Source: Brevibacterium sp. W7.2 (GTDB lineage: Bacteria > Actinomycetota > Actinomycetes > Actinomycetales > Brevibacteriaceae). From it: 64,000 nucleotides of DNA. Made by a program: the position numbers and the translations under genes. This document shows positions 1 through 9,020 of this stretch, piece after piece. Where the stretch lies: NCBI RefSeq assembly GCF_018137945.1, contig NZ_CP073089.1:1240001-1304000 (forward strand), given 5' to 3'. The notes under the pieces were generated by a model, which made no database searches, had not been told where the DNA came from, and saw nothing but the letters and a program-made list of their open reading frames with translations. Position 1 is the first letter of the stretch, and every line of letters begins with the position of its first letter.

Positions 1-894
1 CCGGCCCCGACGACGCCGATGGCCGGGGTGAGCAGCGGCCAGGCTGAGCGCATCCTCGGCGCCGTCGCCACCGACATCGCCGCCGCGGACAAGGAGACCG
101 ACGCGAAGAAGCTCGAGGCCCGCGCCACCGGACCCGCACTCGAACAGCGCACCGCCGTCTACACGGTCAAGGACAAGGTCAAGGACCAGACGATGCCGCC
201 GGCGATCGCCGCCGACGACATCGTCGTCAACTTCACCGCCGCGACCGACACGTGGCCGCGGATGACGAGCCTCATCACCTCGGCCGGCGACCAGACGCAG
301 CTCCTCGTCCTCACCCAGGACGACGCCCGGGCCGACTACAAACTGTGGTCGCAGACCGTTCTCGTCCCCGGCACCGAGCTGCCGGAGATCGCCGACGCCC
401 GTCAGGGCTCGCAGCCGCTCGACGCGAGCGCGGAGGGCTTCGCGATGACCCCGCAGGCCGCCGTCGCCGACTACGCGAAGGCCCTCGGCGCCGGCGCCTC
501 GTCGAAGGAGGCGAAGCTCTATGAGCCCGACGACTTCTCGAAGTCGATCTGGGCGAACCAGGACGAGCAGAAGAAGAGCGCGGAAGAGGGCAAGGCCAGC
601 GTCAAGTACTCGTACGAGCCCGGACAGCAGATCGTCGCCCAGGAGACGGCGGGCGATTCCGCGGTCGTCACCGGCGTCATCACCGCCGAATCGACGATCA
701 CCCCGCAGTCGACAGGCGGCCGCACGGGCACGCTGACCCTGAGCACCCCGCAGAAGGAGCTCACCGGGGAGAGCAGCACGCAGCAGCCGGTGACGACGAC
801 GACGTACCAGGTGCTCACCTTCCTCGTGCCGCAGGACGGCAAGCCCCGCCTCATCGGCGGCCTCGAAACCCTCAGCGGAGCCAAGCTCGGCTGA
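1..894 (+). CDS. Conserved secreted or membrane-anchored protein, 5' partial
   Basis: The reading frame is open from base 1, so the true start lies outside the window; at least 297 codons are visible. An extracytoplasmic fold is suggested by the Ala/Thr/Asp-rich composition, absence of Cys and lack of a hydrophobic core in the visible part. A block with a WPRM motif followed by a VLTQDD strand and a LVPGTELP strand matches the layout of the second half of the gene ending at 3633 (YPMWFYALGT, then VQLATRE, then VFIPADQAP), so the two look like paralogues on either side of the thioredoxin-like gene. The family resembles uncharacterised actinobacterial envelope proteins; I cannot assign a function. 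The next gene starts 22 bp downstream with its own SD. Confidence 0.75.
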   Translation, partial: PAPTTPMAGVSSGQAERILGAVATDIAAADKETDAKKLEARATGPALEQRTAVYTVKDKVKDQTMPPAIAADDIVVNFTAATDTWPRMTSLITSAGDQTQLLVLTQDDARADYKLWSQTVLVPGTELPEIADARQGSQPLDASAEGFAMTPQAAVADYAKALGAGASSKEAKLYEPDDFSKSIWANQDEQKKSAEEGKASVKYSYEPGQQIVAQETAGDSAVVTGVITAESTITPQSTGGRTGTLTLSTPQKELTGESSTQQPVTTTTYQVLTFLVPQDGKPRLIGGLETLSGAKLG

Positions 895-916
895 CGCACC
901 CAGCAAAGGAGATCCC

Positions 917-1861
917 GTGTCTTTCGATCCGAATCAGGGTCCCGGCCCGCAGTCGGGCAGCACCCCTCAGCAGGGGCTCGACCTCTCCGCGGTCCGCACG
1001 AAGAACATGCCCGCCGACGAGGCGGGTGCGCCGGCCGCGGATCCCACCGCGGTGCCGCTGCCCTCGCTCGTCCTCGACGTCGACGAAGCGGTCTTCAACG
1101 ACATTGTCGCGCTCTCCGAGCGCGTGCCCGTCGTCATCGACCTCGCCTCGAGCGCCAGTGACGCAAGCCGTGAGGTCTCCGCCGTCCTCGCGCGCCTCAT
1201 CCCGTCCTACGGCGGCAGGCTCGTGCTCGCGAAGGTCGACGTCGACCAGAACCCGCGGGTCGCCCAGGCCTTCGGCGTCCAGTCGACCCCGACGGTCGTC
1301 GCGATCATCAAGGGCCAGCCGGTGCCGCTGTTCCAGAGCACGCTGCCCGAACCGCAGATCGCGGCCTACTTCGACGAGCTCCTCACCCTCGCCGCGGAGA
1401 ACGGCGTGAGCGGTCACGCGGTCGTCGGGGGAGCCGAACCCGAACCGGCCGGCCCCAAGCATCCCGAGGCCGAGGAGGCCCTGGCCGCCGGGGACTTCGA
1501 CACCGCCGAATCCCTCTTCAAGGCGGCACTGGCCGCCTCACCGGCCGATGACGAGGCGAAGTTCGGCCTCGCCCGCGCCGGCCTCGGCCGCCGCCTCATC
1601 GACGCCGACCCCGACGAGCTCATCGCCGCCGCTGACGCCGACCCCGCGGATGTCGAGGCCGCGAAGGCCGCCGCCGACGCCGAGGTCGTCAGCGGCAACC
1701 CGGCCGGGGCGTTCGACCGCCTGATCTCGCTCATCCGCACGTCCACGGGACCGGAGAAGGAGGCGCTGCGCCTGCGCGTGCTCGACCTCTTCGAGATCGT
1801 CGGACCCGATGACCCGGCCGTCGCCAAAGCACGCACCAAACTGATGAGGGCATTGTTCTGA
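917..1861 (+). CDS. Thioredoxin-like / TPR co-chaperone (YbbN/CnoX-type)
   Basis: This 314-residue cytoplasmic protein has a thioredoxin-like fold at about residues 45-155 (PVVIDLASS strand, VDVDQNPRVAQAFGVQSTPTV with the cis-Pro) and a tetratricopeptide-like helical region from about 175 to the end (EEALAAGDFDTAESLFKAAL). This matches the CnoX/YbbN family, which holds aggregation-prone proteins for GroEL or DnaK. The usual CxxC site is replaced by Ser/Ala residues and there is no cysteine in the whole protein, so it cannot be a disulfide reductase. GTG start at 917 is chosen for the AAAGGAGA SD 4 nt upstream. Its TGA overlaps the proposed CTG start of the next gene. Confidence 0.88.
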   Translation: MSFDPNQGPGPQSGSTPQQGLDLSAVRTKNMPADEAGAPAADPTAVPLPSLVLDVDEAVFNDIVALSERVPVVIDLASSASDASREVSAVLARLIPSYGGRLVLAKVDVDQNPRVAQAFGVQSTPTVVAIIKGQPVPLFQSTLPEPQIAAYFDELLTLAAENGVSGHAVVGGAEPEPAGPKHPEAEEALAAGDFDTAESLFKAALAASPADDEAKFGLARAGLGRRLIDADPDELIAAADADPADVEAAKAAADAEVVSGNPAGAFDRLISLIRTSTGPEKEALRLRVLDLFEIVGPDDPAVAKARTKLMRALF

Positions 1862-3633
1862 ACCAGATAGTCCGCCTCACCACCGCCATCCTGTTCACGA
1901 TCACCGGCGTGATCCTGACCGTGCTGGTGGCCTCTGCCATGTCCGTCGTCGGCACCGACGAAGTCACCGAGACCCCGGCCTTCGAAGTCTCCGACGGGTC
2001 GTACGCCGTCGTCCTCGACGAGGCGATCGTGCCGTTCTCCGGCACGAACGTCACCATCGAGGCGACGAACGCCGACGGCAAGGAACTCTTCCTCGGCACC
2101 GCGAACGGCGTCGACACCGCGAGCTACCTCGACGGGGTCTCCCAGGTCCAGATCAGCGACGTCGACTTCCCCAACGAGGCGACCCATCGCTCGATCCCCG
2201 GTGACCCGGCGCCCGCCGCGGACATCGCCGGCAGGGATTGGTGGACATCCGCGGAGACCGGGGCGACCGTGTCGAAGACCTTCGACCTCGATGCCGACCC
2301 GCAGGTCCTCGTCATCGCGCCGGCGACGGCGGGGGAGAACCTCGACGGGACGACCGTGCAGCTGAAGATGCGCGTGGCCGGTGTGCTCGCGCTCAGCCTC
2401 ATCGGCCTGGCCGCCGCGATCATCGCCTTCGGCTTCGCCGCGTACTTCTTCCTCCGCTGGTGGAACGGACGGATCCGCCCGCGCAAGCAGTCCGGCAAGC
2501 TCAAGGAGCGCCGCCCCAGCACCGAGGCGCCCCGCCGGAAGTCCCGGAAGTCCGCCTCGGCGACCGGGCAGGAGACCGCGGACACCGCGCCGACCGGCAG
2601 CGAGAACCCGGCCGGGAGTCCGACCGCGGAGCCGGCGAAACCTGCGGCTCCGCCTCGGCGCCGGAACACCCGCGTGCGCGCGGCTGCCGGCATCTCGCTG
2701 GCTTCGGGCCTGGCGCTGTCCGGCTGCGGTGCGCTGCCCATCGCCCAGCCCGACACCCCGCAGGTCACCCCCTACGAGCGCACCGCTGTGCGCCCGGGCG
2801 AGGCCGGGGAGTTCATGACCTCGTACACGGAGTCGCTCGACAAGATCCTCGCCGACAAGGGCGAGGGACTCGAAGCGATCCAAGGCGCCCCGCTCATCGA
2901 CCGCACCCGTGCGCAGATCCAGATCGCGGACAAGACGAAGCAGAACCTGCGCGCCCCGAACTTCACCGAGGTCGTCGCCGGCGGACCTGCCTTCACCGAC
3001 TATCCGATGTGGTTCTACGCCCTCGGCACGACGGGCGGGGACGAGAAGCTCACGCAGGTGCAGCTGGCCACCCGGGAATCCGCCTCGGTGCAGCCGCTCG
3101 TGCGCACCGCGGTCTTCATTCCCGCCGATCAGGCCCCGACCCTGCTCGCCGACGGCAGCGGAGCGGTCGGGCCTGCCCCGCAGGCGTTCACCGAGGAGAT
3201 GGCGACCGCAGCCGACCAGATCTCGACGTTCCTCAAGGACGGCAAGGTCGACGGCGGCATCGTCTCCGGACTCGACCAGGGCGGCTTCAAGTCCTTCCAG
3301 GACTACGTCGGCGGCCTGCGCAACGAGGACTCCGGCTTCGACGACGTTACCGTCGAATGCACCCCGTACCAGGACTTCGACTTCGGGTCGATGACGCTGA
3401 CGACGGAGAACGGGGCGCTCGGCATGGGCGAGATCCGCTGCACCCTGACGATCAAGGTGCCCGAGGACTACTCGGTCGACCTCGGTGACACGATCGAGGC
3501 CGTGAAGACGAACGACAAGGACGGCAACACCGTCAAGGTCGACACCGCCCAGCCCTACGTCCTGCTCAAGGACGGGGAGACGATCACCGCACTCAACACC
3601 GACTGGGACATCCTCTCCTCACGGATCGAGTGA
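1858..3633 (+). CDS. Two-TM membrane protein fused to a lipoprotein-like C-terminal domain
   Basis: From the proposed start there are 591 residues: a TM segment at about 5-30, an extracytoplasmic domain, a second TM at about 173-202, a basic Pro/Ser/Ala linker, then a lipoprotein-type signal (basic RRRNTR, hydrophobic stretch, LALSGC with Cys at about 290) and a domain like the gene at 1-894. The start is uncertain. GTG at 1909 would cut into the first TM; CTG at 1858 keeps it, has GAGGG 7 nt upstream and overlaps the previous stop as CTGA. GTG at 2674 could start a separate lipoprotein, since it precedes an 18-residue signal peptide. Function unknown; an envelope role is inferred from topology. 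Confidence 0.72.
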   Translation: MNQIVRLTTAILFTITGVILTVLVASAMSVVGTDEVTETPAFEVSDGSYAVVLDEAIVPFSGTNVTIEATNADGKELFLGTANGVDTASYLDGVSQVQISDVDFPNEATHRSIPGDPAPAADIAGRDWWTSAETGATVSKTFDLDADPQVLVIAPATAGENLDGTTVQLKMRVAGVLALSLIGLAAAIIAFGFAAYFFLRWWNGRIRPRKQSGKLKERRPSTEAPRRKSRKSASATGQETADTAPTGSENPAGSPTAEPAKPAAPPRRRNTRVRAAAGISLASGLALSGCGALPIAQPDTPQVTPYERTAVRPGEAGEFMTSYTESLDKILADKGEGLEAIQGAPLIDRTRAQIQIADKTKQNLRAPNFTEVVAGGPAFTDYPMWFYALGTTGGDEKLTQVQLATRESASVQPLVRTAVFIPADQAPTLLADGSGAVGPAPQAFTEEMATAADQISTFLKDGKVDGGIVSGLDQGGFKSFQDYVGGLRNEDSGFDDVTVECTPYQDFDFGSMTLTTENGALGMGEIRCTLTIKVPEDYSVDLGDTIEAVKTNDKDGNTVKVDTAQPYVLLKDGETITALNTDWDILSSRIE

Positions 3634-3638
3634 GGAGA

Positions 3639-4091
3639 TCACACGAGGTCCGTCTGCTCCTCGCGCACCCGCCGGCCGACCCGCAGCAGCCACCACAGGC
3701 CGATGAGGGGAAGCACGAGCGGGATGAAGCCGTAGCCTGAGCCGAAGTTCGACCACACCGAGGGCTTCGCGAAGTCCTCGGGATGCGTGAAGCTGAGGAT
3801 GCCGACGATGATGACGCCGGCGAACTCGATGAGGCACGCGGCGATCGCGATGCGGTGCGTGACCCGGTTGCCGATGACGAAGCACACCGTCGCGAGGATG
3901 TAGATGCCGGCGGCGATGACGGAGAGCGTGTAGGCGACCGGGGCGACGTCGAATTCGCGGATGACCTGGTAGCCGGCCCGCGCGGTCGCCGACAGCGCGA
4001 AGATCCCGTAGACCGCGGTCAGGGCCCGACCGGGTCCCGAATGCATCGCCGAGTACGGTGAGCGCGGTGCCGGGCGAGTGCGTCTGTTCAC
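3639..4091 (-). CDS. Small four-TM membrane protein
   Basis: This 150-residue protein has four predicted TM segments (ALTAVYGIFALSA, AYTLSVIAAGIYILATVCFVIG, IAIAACLIEFAGVIIVGI, GFIPLVLPLIGLWWLL) and a charged C-terminus ending REEQTDLV. GTG at 4091 is chosen because it overlaps the stop of the upstream gene as GTGA, implying translational coupling; ATG at 4046 is the alternative. It is the second gene of a two-gene minus-strand operon of small membrane proteins and converges on the previous gene with a gap of only 5 bp and no obvious terminator. The family is conserved-hypothetical; no catalytic motif is visible. Confidence 0.72.
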   Translation of the reverse strand: MNRRTRPAPRSPYSAMHSGPGRALTAVYGIFALSATARAGYQVIREFDVAPVAYTLSVIAAGIYILATVCFVIGNRVTHRIAIAACLIEFAGVIIVGILSFTHPEDFAKPSVWSNFGSGYGFIPLVLPLIGLWWLLRVGRRVREEQTDLV

Positions 4092-4438
4092 AGCCAAATC
4101 TGGTCCATTCTCTCGATCATGATGATCACCGTCAGCCCGGCGGCGGCGAGCACGCCGGGACCCCACCTGCTCAGCTCCGCGAACGCCCAGAACCCGGCGA
4201 GCGCGATGACGAGGATCGCGGTGATGACATAGCCGAAGTAGAGGAGCGGGTCGACGCCGTCGGTGCCTCCGAAGGTCGCGATCGAGATGACGAGCTCGAC
4301 GATGAGGAGGAGGAGCAGGAGTGCGGAGCAGCCGAGCAGCAGCGGTCCCGCAGGTCGGTTGCGGATCGTCTCGACGATCGCCCACACGGTGAGCACGGCG
4401 GCGACGGCATAGAGCACGAGCGTGAAAACGGTGAACAC
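4088..4438 (-). CDS. Small four-TM membrane protein
   Basis: This 116-residue, almost entirely hydrophobic protein has four TM segments: VFTLVLYAVAAVLTVWAIVE, PLLLGCSALLLLLLIVELVISI, YFGYVITAILVIALAGFWAF and VLAAAGLTVIIMIERM. It is the first gene of a pair with the membrane protein ending at 3639. GTG at 4438 starts the hydrophobic N-terminus; no strong SD is visible. It diverges from the cysteine desulfurase gene across about 140 bp. Many actinobacteria carry a comparable small membrane protein next to iscS-like genes, but I know of no assigned function. Confidence 0.7.
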   Translation of the reverse strand: MFTVFTLVLYAVAAVLTVWAIVETIRNRPAGPLLLGCSALLLLLLIVELVISIATFGGTDGVDPLLYFGYVITAILVIALAGFWAFAELSRWGPGVLAAAGLTVIIMIERMDQIWL

Positions 4439-4576
4439 CCGGACAAGTTTAGTCCGCAGGGCCCCGCGGCGAAGACCGCTCCGAGCGGCGGAACCGGGTG
4501 AGATCGGGCACGGAAGCGGGTGAGATCGGGCACGGAACCTGGCCGGGGCCGGGCCCGAGCGCCTAAAATACTCGAC

Positions 4577-5806
4577 GTGCCGATCTATCTCGACCATGCC
4601 GCGACCTCGCCGATGCCCCAGGCGGTGCTCGACGTCTACACGACCGAGCTGAGCCGCCGGGCCAATCCGTCGTCGCTGCACGCGGTCGGTCAGGCCGGGC
4701 GGATGCGGCTGGAGACGGCCCGCGACGACATCGCCCGGGCACTCGGGGCGACGAGCTCCTCCGAGGTCGTCTTCACCTCCGGCGGCACGGAGGCCGACAA
4801 CCTCGCCGTCAAGGGCCTCTACCTCTCCCGCAACAACGGCAGCTTCGCCGAGCCCGCCCGACCCCTCGTCCTCACCTCGGCGATCGAGCACCACGCGATC
4901 CTCGACTCCGTCGACTGGCTCGAGTCCCAGGGCGCGGAGATCGTCCTCCTCGACGTCGACGAGACCGGCCGGATCGACCTGCCCGCCGCCGAGGCGGCGT
5001 TGCGCCGCGACCCCGACCGGACCGCGCTGCTGTCGGTCATGGCCGCGAACAACGAGATCGGCACGATCCAGCCGATCGCCGAACTCGGTCGCCTCGCCCG
5101 GGACCTCGGCATCCCGTTCCACATCGACGCCGTCCAGGCGCTCGGGCAGATCCCGCTCGACTTCGCCGCACTGGAGGCCACGGCGATGACGATCACCGCG
5201 CACAAGATCGGCGGTCCCGTCGGCATCGGCGCCCTCCTCCTCGACCGCGCCGCCGCGCCCACCCCGATCCTCCACGGCGGCGGTCAGGAGCGCAGCGTGC
5301 GCTCGGGCACCCTCGACGTCGCCGGCGCGGTCGCCTTCGCCGCGGCCGTCGACCTCGCGACCTCCGACCTCGATTCGCGGGCCGCGAAGTTCTCCGACCT
5401 CCGCGACCGCCTCATCGCCGGTGTCGAGGCGACGATCGAGGGCGCGACACTGTCGGGCCCCCGCGGGACCGGCCGTCTGCCCGGCAGCGCCCACTTCACG
5501 TTCGCCGGCTGCGAGGGCGACTCCCTGCTCTTCGGCCTCGACGCCCGCGGGATCGCGACGTCGACGGGATCGGCTTGCTCGGCCGGCGTCTCCCGCCCTT
5601 CCCATGTCCTCCTCGCCGCGGGCATGAGCGAGGACGTCGCCCGCTCCGCACAGCGCTTCACCGTCGGCCACGACACCGCCGTCTCCGACATCGACGCGCT
5701 CCTCGAGGCGCTGCCCGCCGTCGTCGACCAGGCCCGCCGGGCCGGCATGGTCTCGGCGACGCCGCGCTGGCGGCAGACGGCCCACGAGAGTCAGGAGAGC
5801 GCATGA
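4577..5806 (+). CDS. Cysteine desulfurase (class V aminotransferase, IscS/NifS type)
   Basis: This 409-residue PLP enzyme converts cysteine to alanine and passes persulfide sulfur to acceptors. The N-terminus [12 protein letters not shown], the PLP-binding lysine in [11 protein letters not shown], the RSGT motif and the catalytic cysteine loop STGSACSAG are all present. GTG at 4577 is chosen because it gives the canonical N-terminus and because TAAAAT at 4564-4569 ends 7 nt upstream with no SD, suggesting a leaderless mRNA. The gene overlaps mnmA as ATGA; desulfurase and MnmA thiolase act together in 2-thiouridine synthesis, so coupling makes functional sense. It may also feed Fe-S cluster assembly. 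Confidence 0.95.
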   Translation: MPIYLDHAATSPMPQAVLDVYTTELSRRANPSSLHAVGQAGRMRLETARDDIARALGATSSSEVVFTSGGTEADNLAVKGLYLSRNNGSFAEPARPLVLTSAIEHHAILDSVDWLESQGAEIVLLDVDETGRIDLPAAEAALRRDPDRTALLSVMAANNEIGTIQPIAELGRLARDLGIPFHIDAVQALGQIPLDFAALEATAMTITAHKIGGPVGIGALLLDRAAAPTPILHGGGQERSVRSGTLDVAGAVAFAAAVDLATSDLDSRAAKFSDLRDRLIAGVEATIEGATLSGPRGTGRLPGSAHFTFAGCEGDSLLFGLDARGIATSTGSACSAGVSRPSHVLLAAGMSEDVARSAQRFTVGHDTAVSDIDALLEALPAVVDQARRAGMVSATPRWRQTAHESQESA

Positions 5807-6978
5807 AGGTCCTCGTCGCGATGTCCGGCGGAGTCGACTCCGCCGTCGCCGCCGCCCGTGCCGTCGACGCCGGCCACGAGGTCGTCGGCGTCCACCTCGC
5901 CCTGTCCCGGATGCCCGGCACTCTGCGCACCGGCTCGCGGGGCTGCTGCACGATCGAGGACTCCCGCGACGCCCACCGAGTGGCGGGCATGCTCGGCATC
6001 CCCTTCTACGTGTGGGACTTCTCCGAGCGGTTCAAGGAGGACATCGTCGATGACTTCATCGCCGAGTACGCCGCCGGCCGCACCCCGAACCCGTGCATGC
6101 GCTGCAACGAGCGCATCAAGTTCGCCGCCCTCCTCGACCGGGCGCTCGCCCTCGGCTTCGACCAGATCGCGACCGGGCACTACGCCGAGGTGGTCCGCGA
6201 CGCCGCCGGCCGCCCCGAGCTCCACCGCGGCGAGGACCTCGCGAAGGACCAGTCCTACGTCCTCGGCGTCCTCACCGGCGAGCAGCTCGAGCACTGCTAC
6301 TTCCCGATCGGAGCGACCGCTTCGAAGGCCGAGGTCCGCGCCGAGGCGGCCGAGCGCGGCTTCTCGGTGGCGAACAAGCCCGACTCCTACGACATCTGCT
6401 TCATCCCCGACGGCGACACGAAGGCCTGGCTGGCCGACAAGATCCCGATGCGCCCGGGGCTCATCAAGGACGGCGAGGGCGAAGTCCTCGGAGAGCACGA
6501 CGGTGCGATGACCTTCACCATCGGCCAGCGCAAGGGGCTCGGCATCGAGAAGCCGGCCGCCGACGGCAAGCCGCGCTTCGTCACCGGTCTCGACCCCGCC
6601 TCGAACACCGTGACCGTCGGCTCCCGCGCCGACCTCGGCGTCTCCCACCTCACCGGCATCCGCACCTCGTGGGCCGGACCCGCCCCCGCCGACATCGGCA
6701 CCACACCGGAGACGGGGATCGACTGCGAGGTCCAGATCCGCGCCCACTCCGACCCCGTGCCCGCCCGCGCGTGGCTCGGGGACGTCGTCACCGAGGTGCC
6801 CGCCCACGAGGCCGCGGTGCCGGCGGCCCGGCCCGCCGGCCAGCTCCTCCACGTCGACGTCGCCGAGGAGCTCTCCGGTGTCGCCCCGGGACAGACGATG
6901 GTCGTCTACCGCGGCACCCGCGTCCTCGGTCAGGCCACGATCGACGTCACCGCCAGGGACCGCCTCGGCGCGCGGTGA
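5803..6978 (+). CDS. mnmA: tRNA-specific 2-thiouridylase MnmA
   Basis: This 391-residue enzyme makes 2-thiouridine at wobble U34 of tRNA-Lys/Glu/Gln using ATP and persulfide sulfur. Visible features are the PP-loop SGGVDS at residues 8-13, the catalytic Cys98 in NPCMRCNE, Cys199 in [11 protein letters not shown], and the C-terminal beta-barrel region (TIGQRKGLG). ATG at 5803 has an AGGAG SD in the upstream gene and overlaps its stop by 4 nt. The adjacent desulfurase is the likely sulfur donor. Length and both cysteines fit the family; I see nothing unusual. Confidence 0.96.
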   Translation: MKVLVAMSGGVDSAVAAARAVDAGHEVVGVHLALSRMPGTLRTGSRGCCTIEDSRDAHRVAGMLGIPFYVWDFSERFKEDIVDDFIAEYAAGRTPNPCMRCNERIKFAALLDRALALGFDQIATGHYAEVVRDAAGRPELHRGEDLAKDQSYVLGVLTGEQLEHCYFPIGATASKAEVRAEAAERGFSVANKPDSYDICFIPDGDTKAWLADKIPMRPGLIKDGEGEVLGEHDGAMTFTIGQRKGLGIEKPAADGKPRFVTGLDPASNTVTVGSRADLGVSHLTGIRTSWAGPAPADIGTTPETGIDCEVQIRAHSDPVPARAWLGDVVTEVPAHEAAVPAARPAGQLLHVDVAEELSGVAPGQTMVVYRGTRVLGQATIDVTARDRLGAR

Positions 6979-7034
6979 TGCGCACCGGTGACGCCCACCG
7001 GTGACGGGCCCGCTATGGGCGGTAGCCTGGGGGA

Positions 7035-9020
7035 ATGAAGGAATCGCCCCAGGACGTCGTCACCGCGCCGTACGGCACGTGGTCCTCGCCGCTGAGCGCA
7101 GCGGAGGTCGCCACCGGGGCAGCCCCGATCTTCGAAGCCGCCTTCCGCGGCGAGCACGTCTACTATTCGGCGAAGTTCGCCGCCGAGAACTCCCGGACGG
7201 GACTCGTCCGCACCTCCCTGTCGCACCCGGGGCCGGGGGAGCGGATCCTGCCGGAGCCGTTCAACATCCGCTCGGCCGTCCACGAATACGGCGGCGGGGC
7301 CTGGGCGCTCGACCCCGACAGCGACATCGTCTACTTCGTCAACGCCGCCGACCAGCGCGTCTGGCAGCTCATCCCCGGCCGGTCGCCGCACGCGCTCACC
7401 CCCGAGACCTCGGGTCTCATCCGCTACGGTGACCTCCACATGACCCCGTGGGGGCTGCTCTGCGTGCGCGAGGACTGCCGATCGACGGTGCGGCGGCGCT
7501 CGATCGTGCTCATCACCCGCTTCGGGACGATGCGGGAGCTCGCGACGCAGGCGCACTTCATGGCGTGGCCGCGGATCTCGGCCGACGGCCGACTTCTCAC
7601 CTTCATCGGGTGGGAGCACCCGCACATGCCGTGGGATGAGACGAGCCTGTGGGTCGTCGACCTCGGCACCGGGGGCGACCCGACCGTCGCCGCCGTCCTC
7701 CACGGCAGTGAGGTGGCCCTCCTCCAGCCGGAGTTCAGCGGACCGACGACGCTGCGGCTGTGCTCGGACCATCAGGGGCACTGGGCCCTCTACGAACTCG
7801 ACCTCAGCGGGGTGGCGGGGTCGTCTGCCGCCGAGGCGGTCGACCTCTCCGTGACCGACCTCAGTCCCGTCCTCGACACGGGAACCGAGATCGGCGGACC
7901 GCTGTGGCAGCTCGGGGCGCTGTGGCACCTCGGTGACGGCGCCGAGGTGTGGGCGCACGCGCAGTCGGACATGGCCGCCCTCGTGCGGGCGCGCGACGAC
8001 GCTGCCGCCACTCCCGTCGGGGACGCCAGCGCCACCGCCGCCTCGGCGCGGGTCGTCGAGGAGATCGCGACGCTGGGCAGCATCGAACTCCACGATCTCG
8101 GCCGCACCCACGTCCTGCTCACCGCGAAGTCACCGGACTGCGCGGGCGCGCTCATCGCCGTCGACCGGGTGACCGGGGCGTTCACGGAGATCGCGACGGA
8201 GCGGCTCGACGCCCACGACGACTACTACGCGCACCCGCGCACGACGGTCCTCGGCGGCGTCCCCGTCGTCCTCCATGAGCCCCACAATCCCCGCTTCATC
8301 GCCCTCGACCGGGAGCGCCCTCCCTACGTCGTCATCGCCCACGGCGGACCGACCGGGCAGGCGACGGCGGACATGTCGGCGCGGATGAGCTTCTTCGCCT
8401 CCCGCGGCATCGGCGTCATGGAGGTCAACTACGGCGGGTCGACGGGCTTCGGCCGCGCCTGGCGCGAGCGCCTGCGCGGACAGTGGGGGATCGTCGACGT
8501 CGCCGACATCGTCTCTGCCGTCGAGGGACTCATCGATGCGGGACTGGCCGACCCGCTGCGGATCGCGATCTCCGGCGGTTCGGCGGGGGGCTGGACGGCG
8601 CTGTCGGCGCTCATCAGCTCCGATGTCTTCGCGTGCGGCACCTCGTACTTCGGGGTCACCGACCTCATGCGGTTCGTCATCGACACCCACGACTTCGAGA
8701 GGCACTACGTCGACGGTCTCGTCGGCCCCTGGCCCGAGGCGCAGGACGCGCTCTTCTCCCGCTCGCCGATCCACCGCACGAGCGACATCAGGGTGCCCGT
8801 GGCGATCATGCAGGGCGACCGCGACCCGATCGTCCCGCCCAATCAGGCGCAGGAGTTCGTCGACATGCTCCGACTGGCCGGAGTGGAGTACATTTACCGT
8901 CTGTACAAGGGCGAATCCCACGGCTTCGTCCGCACCGAGACCATCATCGATTCCCTGGAAAGCGAGTTCGGATTCTATGTCGACGTCTTCGGAATCCCCC
9001 GCAGCCGCAGGCACCGCTGA
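7035..9020 (+). CDS. S9-family serine peptidase (acylaminoacyl-peptidase-like)
   Basis: This 661-residue protein has an N-terminal beta-propeller-like region (about 20-390) and a C-terminal alpha/beta-hydrolase domain. The nucleophile lies in SGGSAGGW near residue 515, the acid in QGDRDPIVPP near 597 and the His in YKGESHGF near 632, the normal S9 order. VVIAHGGPTGQ marks the oxyanion region. There is no signal peptide, so it is probably cytosolic and degrades peptides. ATG at 7035 follows TAGCCT (7023-7028) by 6 nt, a leaderless arrangement. The next gene starts inside its 3' end in another frame. Confidence 0.92.
   Translation: MKESPQDVVTAPYGTWSSPLSAAEVATGAAPIFEAAFRGEHVYYSAKFAAENSRTGLVRTSLSHPGPGERILPEPFNIRSAVHEYGGGAWALDPDSDIVYFVNAADQRVWQLIPGRSPHALTPETSGLIRYGDLHMTPWGLLCVREDCRSTVRRRSIVLITRFGTMRELATQAHFMAWPRISADGRLLTFIGWEHPHMPWDETSLWVVDLGTGGDPTVAAVLHGSEVALLQPEFSGPTTLRLCSDHQGHWALYELDLSGVAGSSAAEAVDLSVTDLSPVLDTGTEIGGPLWQLGALWHLGDGAEVWAHAQSDMAALVRARDDAAATPVGDASATAASARVVEEIATLGSIELHDLGRTHVLLTAKSPDCAGALIAVDRVTGAFTEIATERLDAHDDYYAHPRTTVLGGVPVVLHEPHNPRFIALDRERPPYVVIAHGGPTGQATADMSARMSFFASRGIGVMEVNYGGSTGFGRAWRERLRGQWGIVDVADIVSAVEGLIDAGLADPLRIAISGGSAGGWTALSALISSDVFACGTSYFGVTDLMRFVIDTHDFERHYVDGLVGPWPEAQDALFSRSPIHRTSDIRVPVAIMQGDRDPIVPPNQAQEFVDMLRLAGVEYIYRLYKGESHGFVRTETIIDSLESEFGFYVDVFGIPRSRRHR

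Noticed and set aside
1414-2883. A 489-codon minus-strand ORF opposite the thioredoxin-like and membrane protein genes
   Set aside because: It is Gly/Arg-rich without any domain; high GC makes long antisense frames common, and the plus-strand genes are well supported.
4439-5785. Long minus-strand frame opposite the cysteine desulfurase gene
   Set aside because: It is the upstream antisense extension of the real small membrane gene; the added part has no domain and lies opposite a conserved enzyme.
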